Assembly (NCBI RefSeq): GCF_001709345.1
Contig: NZ_MDTQ01000001.1
Coordinates: 3,782,023 to 3,846,022, forward strand
Length of the DNA stretch: 64,000 nucleotides
Source of the DNA: Terasakiispira papahanaumokuakeensis
GTDB lineage: Bacteria > Pseudomonadota > Gammaproteobacteria > Pseudomonadales > Halomonadaceae
Direction: 5' to 3'
The translations under genes and the position numbers were made by a program. Shown here in pieces: positions 55,167-62,493 of this stretch. How positions within the stretch are numbered: the first letter of the stretch is position 1; the number at the start of each line of letters is the position of its first letter. Under the pieces are notes generated by a model, which did not search any database, was not told the origin of the DNA, and saw only the letters and a program-made list of their open reading frames with translations.

Positions 55167-56522
55167 ATGACACTTAAAGCCAGTAGCCACGGTCAGTGGT
55201 CTTCGAAAATGGGCTTCATCCTCGCGGCAGTGGGTTCTGCGGTGGGGCTTGGGAATATTTGGAAATTCCCTTATATGGTCGGTGATAGTGGCGGTGCCGC
55301 TTTTGTCCTGGTCTATCTGCTCTGCGTCTTTCTGATTGGTATGCCTATTCTTGTGGCCGAGTGGATGATCGGCCGTCGAGGGCAGCACAACCCCATTAAC
55401 TCTGTCGTTAAAGTGGCTGAGCAAAATAACCGGGCCAAGGTCTGGGGATTAATTGGGGTCGCGGGGACTTTGGGCGCCTGGTTGATCTTATCGTTTTATA
55501 GTGTGATCGGGGGGTGGGCGCTTTCTTATATCGGTTTTTCTGGTGCAGGTGATTTTTCTGGTATTTCACCAGAAGGTGCCGGTGAGTTGTTCTCTAACTT
55601 TTTGGGGTCTCCAGGAACGCTTTTAGGCTGGCATACGGCCTTTATGGCGTTAGTGGTGGTGATTGTCGCCATGGGGGTTTCCAATGGTCTGGAACGTGCG
55701 GCTAAGCTCTTGATGCCGGCATTGGTGCTGCTGCTGTTAGTGTTGGTGGTGTATGGCATCACCACTCCCGGTTTTGCTGATGCCATGGCCTTTATGTTCC
55801 AACCGGATCTGACCAAATTAACAGGGCAGACGGTCTTGGCCGCTTTGGGTCATGCTTTCTTCACCTTGTCGCTGGGTATGGGCATTATGCTGGCCTACGG
55901 CTCTTATCTTGGTGAAGATGTCAATCTGCTGAAAACGGCACGTACCGTGGTGATTCTGGATACCGTGATTGCCCTGTTGGCAGGCATGGCCATTTTCCCT
56001 GTCGTGTTCACCAACGGGTTAGATGCCAGTGCGGGTCCAGGGCTTATCTTTGTTACGCTGCCGTTGGCCTTTGGCCAGATGGGGGCAGGTTCAATTCTGG
56101 GCGTTCTCTTCTTTATTCTACTGGTTTTTGCGGCCTTGACGTCAGCGATGTCGCTGCTTGAGCCGGTGGTAGAATTGCTGGAAGAGCGCACTCCGATGAA
56201 CCGTATTGGTGCCACCTTGGTTGCGGGCATTGCGACTTGGCTGTTGGGTATCGCCAGTGTGTTGTCTTTGAACCTCTGGTCAGAGCTGCATCTATTACCT
56301 GGGATGACAGTATTTGACTCCCTGGATTACTTAACCAGTAAGTTCATGCTGCCGTTAACCGGCCTGGGGGCGATTGTCTTCTTAGGCTGGGCGATGAACC
56401 AGGACAGTGTGCTCAAAGAACTTCAGCTGTCTGGCGGCCAAGCGACGGCCTGGCAATTAGCTTCTCGCTATATTGCGCCCATCGGGGTGGTGATCGTCTT
56501 TATCAGCAGCTTGTTTTCGTAA
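55167..56522 (+). CDS. Sodium:neurotransmitter symporter (NSS/SNF) family transporter
   Basis: This 451-residue inner-membrane protein is a bacterial NSS (LeuT-fold) Na+-coupled amino-acid transporter. TM1 has AVGSAVGLGNIWKFPYMVG, the sodium and substrate-binding signature, followed by GGAAFVLVYLLCVFLIGMP. TM6 has FFTLSLGMGIMLAYGSY. About 11-12 helices are present. The substrate (perhaps an amino acid or Na+-linked solute) cannot be read off. A terminator follows. Confidence 0.92.
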   Translation: MTLKASSHGQWSSKMGFILAAVGSAVGLGNIWKFPYMVGDSGGAAFVLVYLLCVFLIGMPILVAEWMIGRRGQHNPINSVVKVAEQNNRAKVWGLIGVAGTLGAWLILSFYSVIGGWALSYIGFSGAGDFSGISPEGAGELFSNFLGSPGTLLGWHTAFMALVVVIVAMGVSNGLERAAKLLMPALVLLLLVLVVYGITTPGFADAMAFMFQPDLTKLTGQTVLAALGHAFFTLSLGMGIMLAYGSYLGEDVNLLKTARTVVILDTVIALLAGMAIFPVVFTNGLDASAGPGLIFVTLPLAFGQMGAGSILGVLFFILLVFAALTSAMSLLEPVVELLEERTPMNRIGATLVAGIATWLLGIASVLSLNLWSELHLLPGMTVFDSLDYLTSKFMLPLTGLGAIVFLGWAMNQDSVLKELQLSGGQATAWQLASRYIAPIGVVIVFISSLFS

Positions 56523-56594
56523 AAGGTGTTTTAGGCTGCTTGCCAGCGTTTAAATCTGTTGTCAGTGTTTAAACGGTGCTTGTAAGCAGACCTT

Positions 56595-56638
56595 GCGCCC
56601 GGAGCATGCTCAATATTGAGTCATTTCCGGGCGCTTTT
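56595..56638. terminator. Terminator after the NSS gene
   Basis: GCGCCCGGA and TCCGGGCGC form a 9-bp stem enclosing an inner CTCAATATTGAG palindrome, followed by TTTTGA. It may end both the NSS gene and the small minus-strand gene to its right. Confidence 0.7.
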
Positions 56639-56642
56639 GATT

Positions 56643-56668
56643 CGTCTTGGTGATGCGTCTTGGTGTTA
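56643..56668. repeat. Short direct repeat, 13 bp, two copies
   Basis: CGTCTTGGTGATG and CGTCTTGGTGTTA lie end to end (11 of 13 identical) between the NSS terminator and the small charged gene. Confidence 0.65.
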
Positions 56669-56701
56669 GTGCGCGGTGTTGTTTTCCAGCCGTTCGTTGG
56701 T

Positions 56702-56896
56702 TTAGTGGCCGTCCCAACCGTCTTCGATAGCGGCTTCCAGTGCTTTCATTTCTTTTCGGCGTTCGATGTGGCGGCGTGCAGATAAGCTGCGTTGTGCCTG
56801 GTGTCGTTGGGTTTGTTCGCGTTCATGGAGCGTGATGTCCATGAAAATATCCAGTATTTCCGCTTTGACGTTATCCAGCATTTGCATATCGCTCAT
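56702..56896 (-). CDS. Small charged cytoplasmic protein, possibly PA3496-like
   Basis: This 64-residue protein is almost wholly helical and charged. The C-terminal half ARRHIERRKEMKALEAAIEDGW resembles the pattern of small PA3496-type proteins, but that match is weak. GGAGAAGG stands before the ATG, strong evidence that the gene is real. No signal or membrane segment. It lies between the NSS and hexR genes. Confidence 0.7.
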   Translation of the reverse strand: MSDMQMLDNVKAEILDIFMDITLHEREQTQRHQAQRSLSARRHIERRKEMKALEAAIEDGWDGH

Positions 56897-57263
56897 AGCC
56901 TTCTCCTCGTCTTAGGAAAGTCCCTGGAGCCTGATGGGCTCGCGTGGTCCAACCTCTGTTATCCGTAGTCTGATGGTACGTCCGCCAAGGCGGCCTCCAA
57001 TCCTGCCGACGACTACTATAACCCAGCAAATATGACGCAATTTTTGCGCCAATTCTTCTACTTTGTGTCATTTTGGGTTAAGTCAGCGGCCAGACCTCGT
57101 TACAATGGGGCCAGCGTATTACTTATTGAGTACCGCTTAGCGTCTGTATTACTTGGCTTTTGTGTTGTTTGGCTTCAGTGCTGTTTGGCTTCAGTGCTAC
57201 GTCGCTTAAGTGTTACTGATTCGGTATTACTTCATTTAGTTAGTCGGCAAGACGGGCCCGATC
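56897..57263. other. Spacer upstream of hexR, with repeats
   Basis: No gene is seen in these 367 bp. It is notable for the 16-bp-period repeats at 57149-57212. A short A/T-rich patch around 57040-57060 may hold a promoter. I see no HexR operator (TTGTAAT-N4-ATTACAA). Confidence 0.35.
57149..57212. repeat. Tandem repeat, 16-bp period, four copies, in the hexR leader
   Basis: Units read TTACTTGGCTTTTGTG, TTGTTTGGCTTCAGTG, CTGTTTGGCTTCAGTG and CTACGTCGCTTAAGTG, in direct contact. The two central units differ by one base. The array ends about 50 bp before the hexR GTG. Confidence 0.75.
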
Positions 57264-58121
57264 GTGATCAATATTCTGGAAAAACTCCGTACTTCCATGG
57301 ACCAGTTCCGGCGCTCGGAGCAAAAGGTCGCGCATTTCGTGCTGAAATGTCCGAAAGAAGTGATCCATATGCGGATTGTTGATCTGGCGACAGAGGCCAA
57401 TGTCAGCGAACCGACTGTGGTGCGTTTTTGCCGGGCTTTAGGCTGTGATGGTTTTCAAGATTTTAAGTTGAAACTGGCGCAAGTACTGGCGACTGATACG
57501 TCTTTTGCACAGTTCTCAATGAATGATGGCGACACGGTGGGTGAATTCTCACGCAGCATTTTTGACTCAACAGTCGGAACGTTACTGCAGGTGCGTGACC
57601 GCCTGGATATTACACGTTTACAGGATGCGATTAATTTATTGGCCAATGCCAATCGAGTTGAGTTCTATGGCTATGGCGCTTCAGGGGCTGTAGCGGTCGA
57701 TGCCCAGCACAAATTTTTCCGTTTGCAGATGTCGACGGCGGCCTACTCTGACCCTCATATGCAGAACATGTCGGCGGTGACGTTGACTCCAGGTGATGTC
57801 GTGGTTGCGATTTCCCAGACGGGTCGCACGACGTCTTTACTGCAAAGTGTTCAATTGGCCCATGATGCGGGGGCCAGTGTCATTGGTTTGTGCCCCAGCG
57901 GTACACCGCTGGCCGAGCAGGTCTCGTTGCCGCTGTATATCGATGTGCCAGAAGACACTGAAATTTATACGCCGATGACTTCTCGAATTGTGCACCTCGT
58001 GGTTGTGGATGTACTGGCGGTGGGGGTTGCTAAATTGCGCGGCCCCAAGCTCGCTGAACACCTGAAGGCAGTGAAACGAAGCCTTCAGGGGTTACGCATG
58101 CAAGATCAGCGAGATGCTTGA
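57264..58121 (+). CDS. hexR: HexR, RpiR-family regulator of central carbon metabolism
   Basis: HexR represses genes for glucose and Entner-Doudoroff metabolism and responds to KDPG through its SIS domain. The 285-residue protein has an N-terminal HTH (ANVSEPTVVRFCRALGCDGFQDFKLKLAQ, seen as VSEPTVVRFCRALGC) and a C-terminal SIS domain with FYGYGASGAVAVDAQHKFFRL, ISQTGRTTSLLQS and EDTEIYTPMTSRIVHL. These match HexR well. No Entner-Doudoroff genes (zwf, edd, eda) lie in this window. The GTG start is the only reasonable one, although its RBS is weak. Confidence 0.9.
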   Translation: MINILEKLRTSMDQFRRSEQKVAHFVLKCPKEVIHMRIVDLATEANVSEPTVVRFCRALGCDGFQDFKLKLAQVLATDTSFAQFSMNDGDTVGEFSRSIFDSTVGTLLQVRDRLDITRLQDAINLLANANRVEFYGYGASGAVAVDAQHKFFRLQMSTAAYSDPHMQNMSAVTLTPGDVVVAISQTGRTTSLLQSVQLAHDAGASVIGLCPSGTPLAEQVSLPLYIDVPEDTEIYTPMTSRIVHLVVVDVLAVGVAKLRGPKLAEHLKAVKRSLQGLRMQDQRDA

Positions 58122-58153
58122 ATGTCCCACCTGTGCTGTTTGTGTTCAGTACT

Positions 58154-58190
58154 CTCTGTATTTGTGATCCTCTGTATTTGTGATTCTCTG
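58154..58190. repeat. Tandem repeat, 16-bp period, in the uvrD leader
   Basis: CTCTGTATTTGTGATC and CTCTGTATTTGTGATT (15 of 16 identical) are followed by CTCTG, starting a third copy that soon decays. It ends about 28 bp before the uvrD ATG, so it lies in the 5' leader or promoter. Confidence 0.8.
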
Positions 58191-58217
58191 ATTTTTGACC
58201 TGTGAGGTGCTTCTGAA

Positions 58218-60428
58218 ATGGATGTGACCGCCATCATTGAGTCGCTGAATGCGGCTCAGCGTGAAGCCGTCTGTGCCGATGAACATGATCAGCTGGTATT
58301 GGCTGGGGCGGGATCGGGGAAAACCCGAGTGTTGGTGCATCGGATTGCCTGGTTATTGGCAACAGCAGGCCACTCACCTCATGATCTGTTGGCGGTGACG
58401 TTCACCAATAAAGCCGCCCGCGAGATGCGTTTAAGGCTGGAGGCTTTGCTGGGCTTGAACCTACGCAGCATGTGGGTCGGCACTTTTCATAGTTTGTCGC
58501 ATCGTTTACTGCGGACTCATTGGAAGGATGCGCAATTACCCCAGCATTTCCAGATTTTGGATAGTGATGATCAACTACGCGTCATCAAGCGCTTAATGAA
58601 GGATTTGGGCGTTGATGATGATCGTTTTCCACCGAAACAGGCGCAGTGGTTTATTAACGGCCAGAAAGATGAAGGCCGTCGGGCGGCTCATGTGTTAGCA
58701 AGAGGCGAATTTGAGCGTGGCATGGCTGAGATTTATGCGGCTTATGAGGAGCGTTGCCAGCAGCAGGGATTGGTCGACTTTGCTGAGCTATTGTTGCGGG
58801 CTTTAGAGCTGTTGCGTGATACGCCTTTACTCTTGCAACACTACCAGAATCGTTTCAAGCACATCCTGGTCGATGAGTTTCAAGACACGAACACCCTTCA
58901 GTATGCTTGGTTACGGCTTTTGCGTGGCCCTAACAGTTGTCTGATGGCTGTGGGCGATGATGACCAGTCTATCTATGGCTGGCGCGGTGCCAAGATTGAG
59001 AACATTCAACGCTTCACGGAAGATTTTTCGGGCGCGAAAACCGTACGGCTGGAGCAGAATTACCGTTCTACCGGCACCATTCTGGATGCTGCCAATGCTT
59101 TAATTAGTCATAACACCGGACGCCTGGGTAAGGAGCTATGGACTGATGGCGCCAGCGGTGAGCCGATTAGTGTTTATGCGGCGTTTAATGAACAGGATGA
59201 AGCGCGTTTTATTGTTGATTTAATTCAACAGCATGTTCAGGACGGCGGGCTGCGTCGAGAGTGTGCCATTCTTTATCGCTCCAATGCACAATCTCGAACT
59301 TTGGAAGAAACCTTGTTGCGCCAGCAGGTGCCTTACCGGATTTATGGTGGCCAACGCTTTTACGAGCGCTTGGAAATTAAAAATGCACTGGCGTATTTGC
59401 GCTTGATGGTGAATCGGGATGATGCGCCTGCATTCGAGCGCGTGATCAATACGCCAACACGGGGCATTGGTACCACCACTTTAGAAAAATTGCGTGCTCG
59501 AGCGCGAGATGAAGGCCAAAGTCTATGGCAAGCCGCCATTGAAATGATCAGTGGCGGCCTTTTAAAAGGCCGGGCGGCGACTTCTGTGCAAGCCTTTATC
59601 CAATTGATCGAACGGCTAGATGAGCAGAGTTTGCCACTCCCCTTGCATGAGCAAGTGGAGTTAGTGTTGAACGACACTCAGCTGATGGATTTTCATGCGC
59701 AGGAAAAGGGTGAAAAAGGGCAGGCTCGGGTTGAGAACTTAAAAGAATTGATCACCGCTGTGCGACAGTATGATCCCGCGCTGCCGGTCACCATGAGTGA
59801 TGACGGTGAGATTAATCTTGAAGGACGTGCCGCCTTGGAGCATTTCTTGGCTGAGGCAACTTTGGATGCAGGCGATACTCAGGCTGAAGAGGATCAGGAT
59901 GCGGTGCAAATGATGACACTGCATACCGCGAAAGGGCTGGAGTTCCCCTTGGTCTTTATTGCTGGTGTCGAAGAAGGGCTCTTTCCCCATCAAATGTCGA
60001 TTGAAGAAGGCGCTGATCGGCTCGAAGAAGAACGTCGTCTCTGTTACGTCGGGATTACCCGGGCTATGAAGAAGTTGTATCTGACCCATGCCGAAAGTCG
60101 TCGGATTTATGGACGAGATAACTTATGTCGCCCTTCACGTTTTATCAGTGAACTTCCTGAGAACTTGCTACAAGAAGTGCGCTTGCGAGCCTCTATCAGT
60201 CGTCCCGTTTCTGCTCGGCCTCAAGTTCGGCATCAGGGGATGGCGCAGAGTCAGGCTGAAGAGGTGGGGTTGAGAGTCGGGCAGCAGGTGTCCCACCCTA
60301 AATTTGGCGCCGGTATTATTCTGCATGCTGAAGGCGATGGGCCGAAAACCCGGTTATTGATTAACTTTGATGAGGTGGGTGAAAAGTGGTTGGTGCTGGG
60401 ATTTGCACCGTTAACCCCTTTGGATTAA
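58218..60428 (+). CDS. uvrD: DNA helicase II, UvrD
   Basis: UvrD is a 3'-5' superfamily 1A helicase for mismatch and nucleotide-excision repair. The 736-residue protein has motif I LAGAGSGKTRVLVHR, Ia TFTNKAAREMR, Ib/Ic VGTFHSL, II HILVDEFQDTN, III GDDDQSIYGWRGA, IV LEQNYRST, V MTLHTAKGLEFPLVFIAGVEEGLFPH (seen as MTLHTAKGLEFP) and VI RRLCYVGITRA. The C-terminal Tudor-like part has VGQQVSHPKFGAGIIL. The combination and length fit UvrD better than Rep. Confidence 0.95.
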   Translation: MDVTAIIESLNAAQREAVCADEHDQLVLAGAGSGKTRVLVHRIAWLLATAGHSPHDLLAVTFTNKAAREMRLRLEALLGLNLRSMWVGTFHSLSHRLLRTHWKDAQLPQHFQILDSDDQLRVIKRLMKDLGVDDDRFPPKQAQWFINGQKDEGRRAAHVLARGEFERGMAEIYAAYEERCQQQGLVDFAELLLRALELLRDTPLLLQHYQNRFKHILVDEFQDTNTLQYAWLRLLRGPNSCLMAVGDDDQSIYGWRGAKIENIQRFTEDFSGAKTVRLEQNYRSTGTILDAANALISHNTGRLGKELWTDGASGEPISVYAAFNEQDEARFIVDLIQQHVQDGGLRRECAILYRSNAQSRTLEETLLRQQVPYRIYGGQRFYERLEIKNALAYLRLMVNRDDAPAFERVINTPTRGIGTTTLEKLRARARDEGQSLWQAAIEMISGGLLKGRAATSVQAFIQLIERLDEQSLPLPLHEQVELVLNDTQLMDFHAQEKGEKGQARVENLKELITAVRQYDPALPVTMSDDGEINLEGRAALEHFLAEATLDAGDTQAEEDQDAVQMMTLHTAKGLEFPLVFIAGVEEGLFPHQMSIEEGADRLEEERRLCYVGITRAMKKLYLTHAESRRIYGRDNLCRPSRFISELPENLLQEVRLRASISRPVSARPQVRHQGMAQSQAEEVGLRVGQQVSHPKFGAGIILHAEGDGPKTRLLINFDEVGEKWLVLGFAPLTPLD

Positions 60429-60435
60429 TCCCATT

Positions 60436-60461
60436 GGGCCCTCAGCGGGACGAGGGCCCTT
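60436..60461. terminator. Hairpin between uvrD and yciA
   Basis: GGGCCCTC-N8-GAGGGCCC is a perfect 8-bp stem with only TT following. It lies between convergent genes and could act in both directions. Confidence 0.5.
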
Positions 60462-60480
60462 GCGGTGACGCTCGCCTCTT

Positions 60481-60897
60481 TTACGCTTCTTCAGGCACCG
60501 CGCGAATACGGCCTTGCTCGTCTAACGCGACCATCACAAAGCGAGATTCGGTGACCTTGTAATATGAATCCGGGCCTGTTTCAAAGGGGGGCTGTATCCA
60601 GGCCTCAACCGTGAAGGTCATGGAGCTGCGGCCGACTTCCTGTAGTTGGGTATGGATATTGAGCGTGGCGCCCACCCTGACCGGACAAAGAAAATCCATG
60701 GCTTGCATGGCGACGGTGGCTGTTCGCCCTTGAGCGCGCCGCGCTGCAGCCAATTCAGCGGCTTGCTCCATTTGCGCGACCACCCATCCTGCAGAAATAT
60801 CGCCATGGATATTCGTCTCTTGGCCCGAGGCCACCAGACAGAGTGTTAATTCTCCTTCCGGCGCGGGCACTGCTTCCAGATCGTCAAACTCAGCCAT
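60481..60897 (-). CDS. yciA: Acyl-CoA thioesterase, YciA-like
   Basis: This 138-residue hotdog-fold hydrolase of acyl-CoA has TNIHGDISAGWVVAQMEQAAEL (seen as NIHGDISAGWVVAQM, with the catalytic Asp), VAMQAMDFLCPVRVGA and YKVTESRFVMVALDEQGR, which follow YciA. Chain-length preference cannot be stated. It is convergent with uvrD and divergent from pstS. Confidence 0.85.
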   Translation of the reverse strand: MAEFDDLEAVPAPEGELTLCLVASGQETNIHGDISAGWVVAQMEQAAELAAARRAQGRTATVAMQAMDFLCPVRVGATLNIHTQLQEVGRSSMTFTVEAWIQPPFETGPDSYYKVTESRFVMVALDEQGRIRAVPEEA

Positions 60898-61053
60898 AAA
60901 AATTCCGTGGTAGTGGTGTCATCTTGTTATTGGAGTGTTTTGTTATCGGATGTTGCGACTTCTTGGAGCATTGCTGCTTTGAGGCAATACTGGCTAAGGA
61001 GTCTACACAAGGCAAACCTAAGCGTCATTCATCTGATCATCCAAGCGGGTCGG

Positions 61054-61097
61054 CTTTCACCATTTTGTCATCTTTTCGGACTAGGGTTTCTGTTAAT
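61054..61097 (+). promoter_or_regulatory. Candidate Pho box and -10 of pstS
   Basis: CTTTCAC-CATT-TTGTCAT-CTTT-TCGGACT places three 7-mers at 11-bp intervals (61054-61082). The first two match PhoB half-sites well, the third poorly. GTTAAT at 61092-61097 could be the -10. The pattern is about 130 bp upstream of the pstS start. Confidence 0.5.
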
Positions 61098-61102
61098 GGG
61101 CT

Positions 61103-61134
61103 TGGAAGCTATTTGGTGTGGAAGCTATTTGGCG
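61103..61134. repeat. Direct repeat, 16 bp, two copies, in the pstS leader
   Basis: TGGAAGCTATTTGGTG and TGGAAGCTATTTGGCG are adjacent and differ by one base. They lie right after the putative Pho promoter, in the probable 5' leader of pstS. Confidence 0.8.
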
Positions 61135-61223
61135 TCGTTGATATTTAAATGGTGAGCGGTGCATGTCTGGATTACACCATTTGACAGCATATCGCTTGAA
61201 GGATGGCAGGCAGGAGAATGTGA

Positions 61224-62252
61224 ATGAAATTTCAAATGAAGACAGCCGCGGCTCACGCGCAGGCGCTCTCCCCTTTTTCGACTAAAGCCCTCTCGGCCGC
61301 ATTGAGCTTGGCCGTGACTTTATGGGCGGGGCAAACATTGGCTGCAGGCGCTCAGGTCGATGAGCAGTTAGCCGATTATACTAAGTCCAGTGGAGTGTCC
61401 GGTAACTTATCCAGTGTGGGGTCAGATACTTTGGCCAACCTGATGACCTTATGGGCTGAAACATTCAAGCGTAATTATCCGAATGTGAATGTGCAGATTC
61501 AGGCCGCAGGTTCGTCTACGGCCCCCCCTGCTTTGACAGAAGGGACTTCTAATGTCGGCCCGATGTCGCGGCGCATGAAAGATAAAGAAATGGAAGCCTT
61601 TGAAAATCGCTATGGCTACAAAGCGACCGCTGTGCCGGTGGCAATTGATGCGCTGGCTGTGTTTGTTCACAAAGATAACCCGATTCAAGGGCTGAATTTA
61701 CAGCAGGTTGATGCGATCTTTTCCAGCACGCTGCGGTGCGGCGCCAATCATAGTGCCACTCAGTGGGGCGATTTGGGGCTCACTGGGGCATGGCAGAATC
61801 GTGATATTCAGTTATATGGACGTAATTCGGTCTCCGGCACTTATGGTTACTTTAAAGAGCATGCGTTGTGCAAAGGTGACTTTAAAAATGGTGTGAACGA
61901 GCAGCCGGGATCCGCTTCAGTGGTGCAGTCGGTATCAACTTCAATCAATGCGATTGGTTACTCGGGCATTGGCTATAAAACAGCCTCTGTGCGCGCAGTG
62001 CCTTTAGCGAAAGGCGATGGTCAGCAGTATGTGGAGGCAACGCCTGAACATGCGGTGACGGGGGAATATCCTTTGTCTCGCTTCCTTTATATTTATGTCA
62101 ATAAGAAACCGAATGAAGCTTTGCCGCCATTGGAGCGCGAGTTTCTGCGTCTGGTCTTGTCTAAGCAAGGTCAAGAAGTCGTCGTGAAAGATGGCTATGT
62201 GCCTTTGCCTGCCTCCGTGGTTGAACGTCTCCATCGGCAACTGGATATTTAA
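61224..62252 (+). CDS. pstS: Phosphate-binding protein PstS
   Basis: PstS is the periplasmic high-affinity phosphate receptor. The 342-residue protein has a signal peptide ending TLAAGAQ, then [30 protein letters not shown] and [20 protein letters not shown], the phosphate-binding loops, and ends with [15 protein letters not shown] precedes the ATG. It belongs to the longer PstS branch (with the SGTYGYFKE segment) used with a large PstC. A Pho-box-like element lies upstream. Confidence 0.92.
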   Translation: MKFQMKTAAAHAQALSPFSTKALSAALSLAVTLWAGQTLAAGAQVDEQLADYTKSSGVSGNLSSVGSDTLANLMTLWAETFKRNYPNVNVQIQAAGSSTAPPALTEGTSNVGPMSRRMKDKEMEAFENRYGYKATAVPVAIDALAVFVHKDNPIQGLNLQQVDAIFSSTLRCGANHSATQWGDLGLTGAWQNRDIQLYGRNSVSGTYGYFKEHALCKGDFKNGVNEQPGSASVVQSVSTSINAIGYSGIGYKTASVRAVPLAKGDGQQYVEATPEHAVTGEYPLSRFLYIYVNKKPNEALPPLEREFLRLVLSKQGQEVVVKDGYVPLPASVVERLHRQLDI

Positions 62253-62264
62253 CCGCTCAGTCTC

Positions 62265-62288
62265 GCCCTGCTTCGGATCAAGCAGGGC
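62265..62288 (+). other. Hairpin between pstS and pstC
   Basis: GCCCTGCTT-N6-AAGCAGGGC is a perfect 9-bp stem beginning 12 nt after the pstS stop. No U tract follows. It probably stabilises the pstS message or limits read-through to pstC. Confidence 0.55.
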
Positions 62289-62418
62289 GTTGGCTTGGTT
62301 GGCAGACGTTCGGTATAAGCTTCGGCTGAAGCGGTGACGTCAATATAAAGCCCTCTCAGCGGCGATTGAGCCGCCTTTTGCTTTTCATATGAACTGTCAT
62401 ATCGCTGTCATACAATTG

Positions 62419-62463
62419 ACTTAATCTATCGCGACTTAATCTCCCATGATTTAATCTCCCGGC
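62419..62463. repeat. Tandem repeat, 15-bp period, three copies, before pstC
   Basis: GACTTAATCTATCGC, GACTTAATCTCCCAT and GATTTAATCTCCCGG are adjacent and share GA(C/T)TTAATCT. They end about 30 bp before the pstC ATG. Confidence 0.8.
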
Positions 62464-62493
62464 GACTCTCCACAGGCCCACAGGCGCGTCATC

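Noticed and set aside
54631-57212. CRISPR array
   Set aside because: The repeat units are in direct contact with no spacers, are only 16-18 bp, and no cas genes are present.
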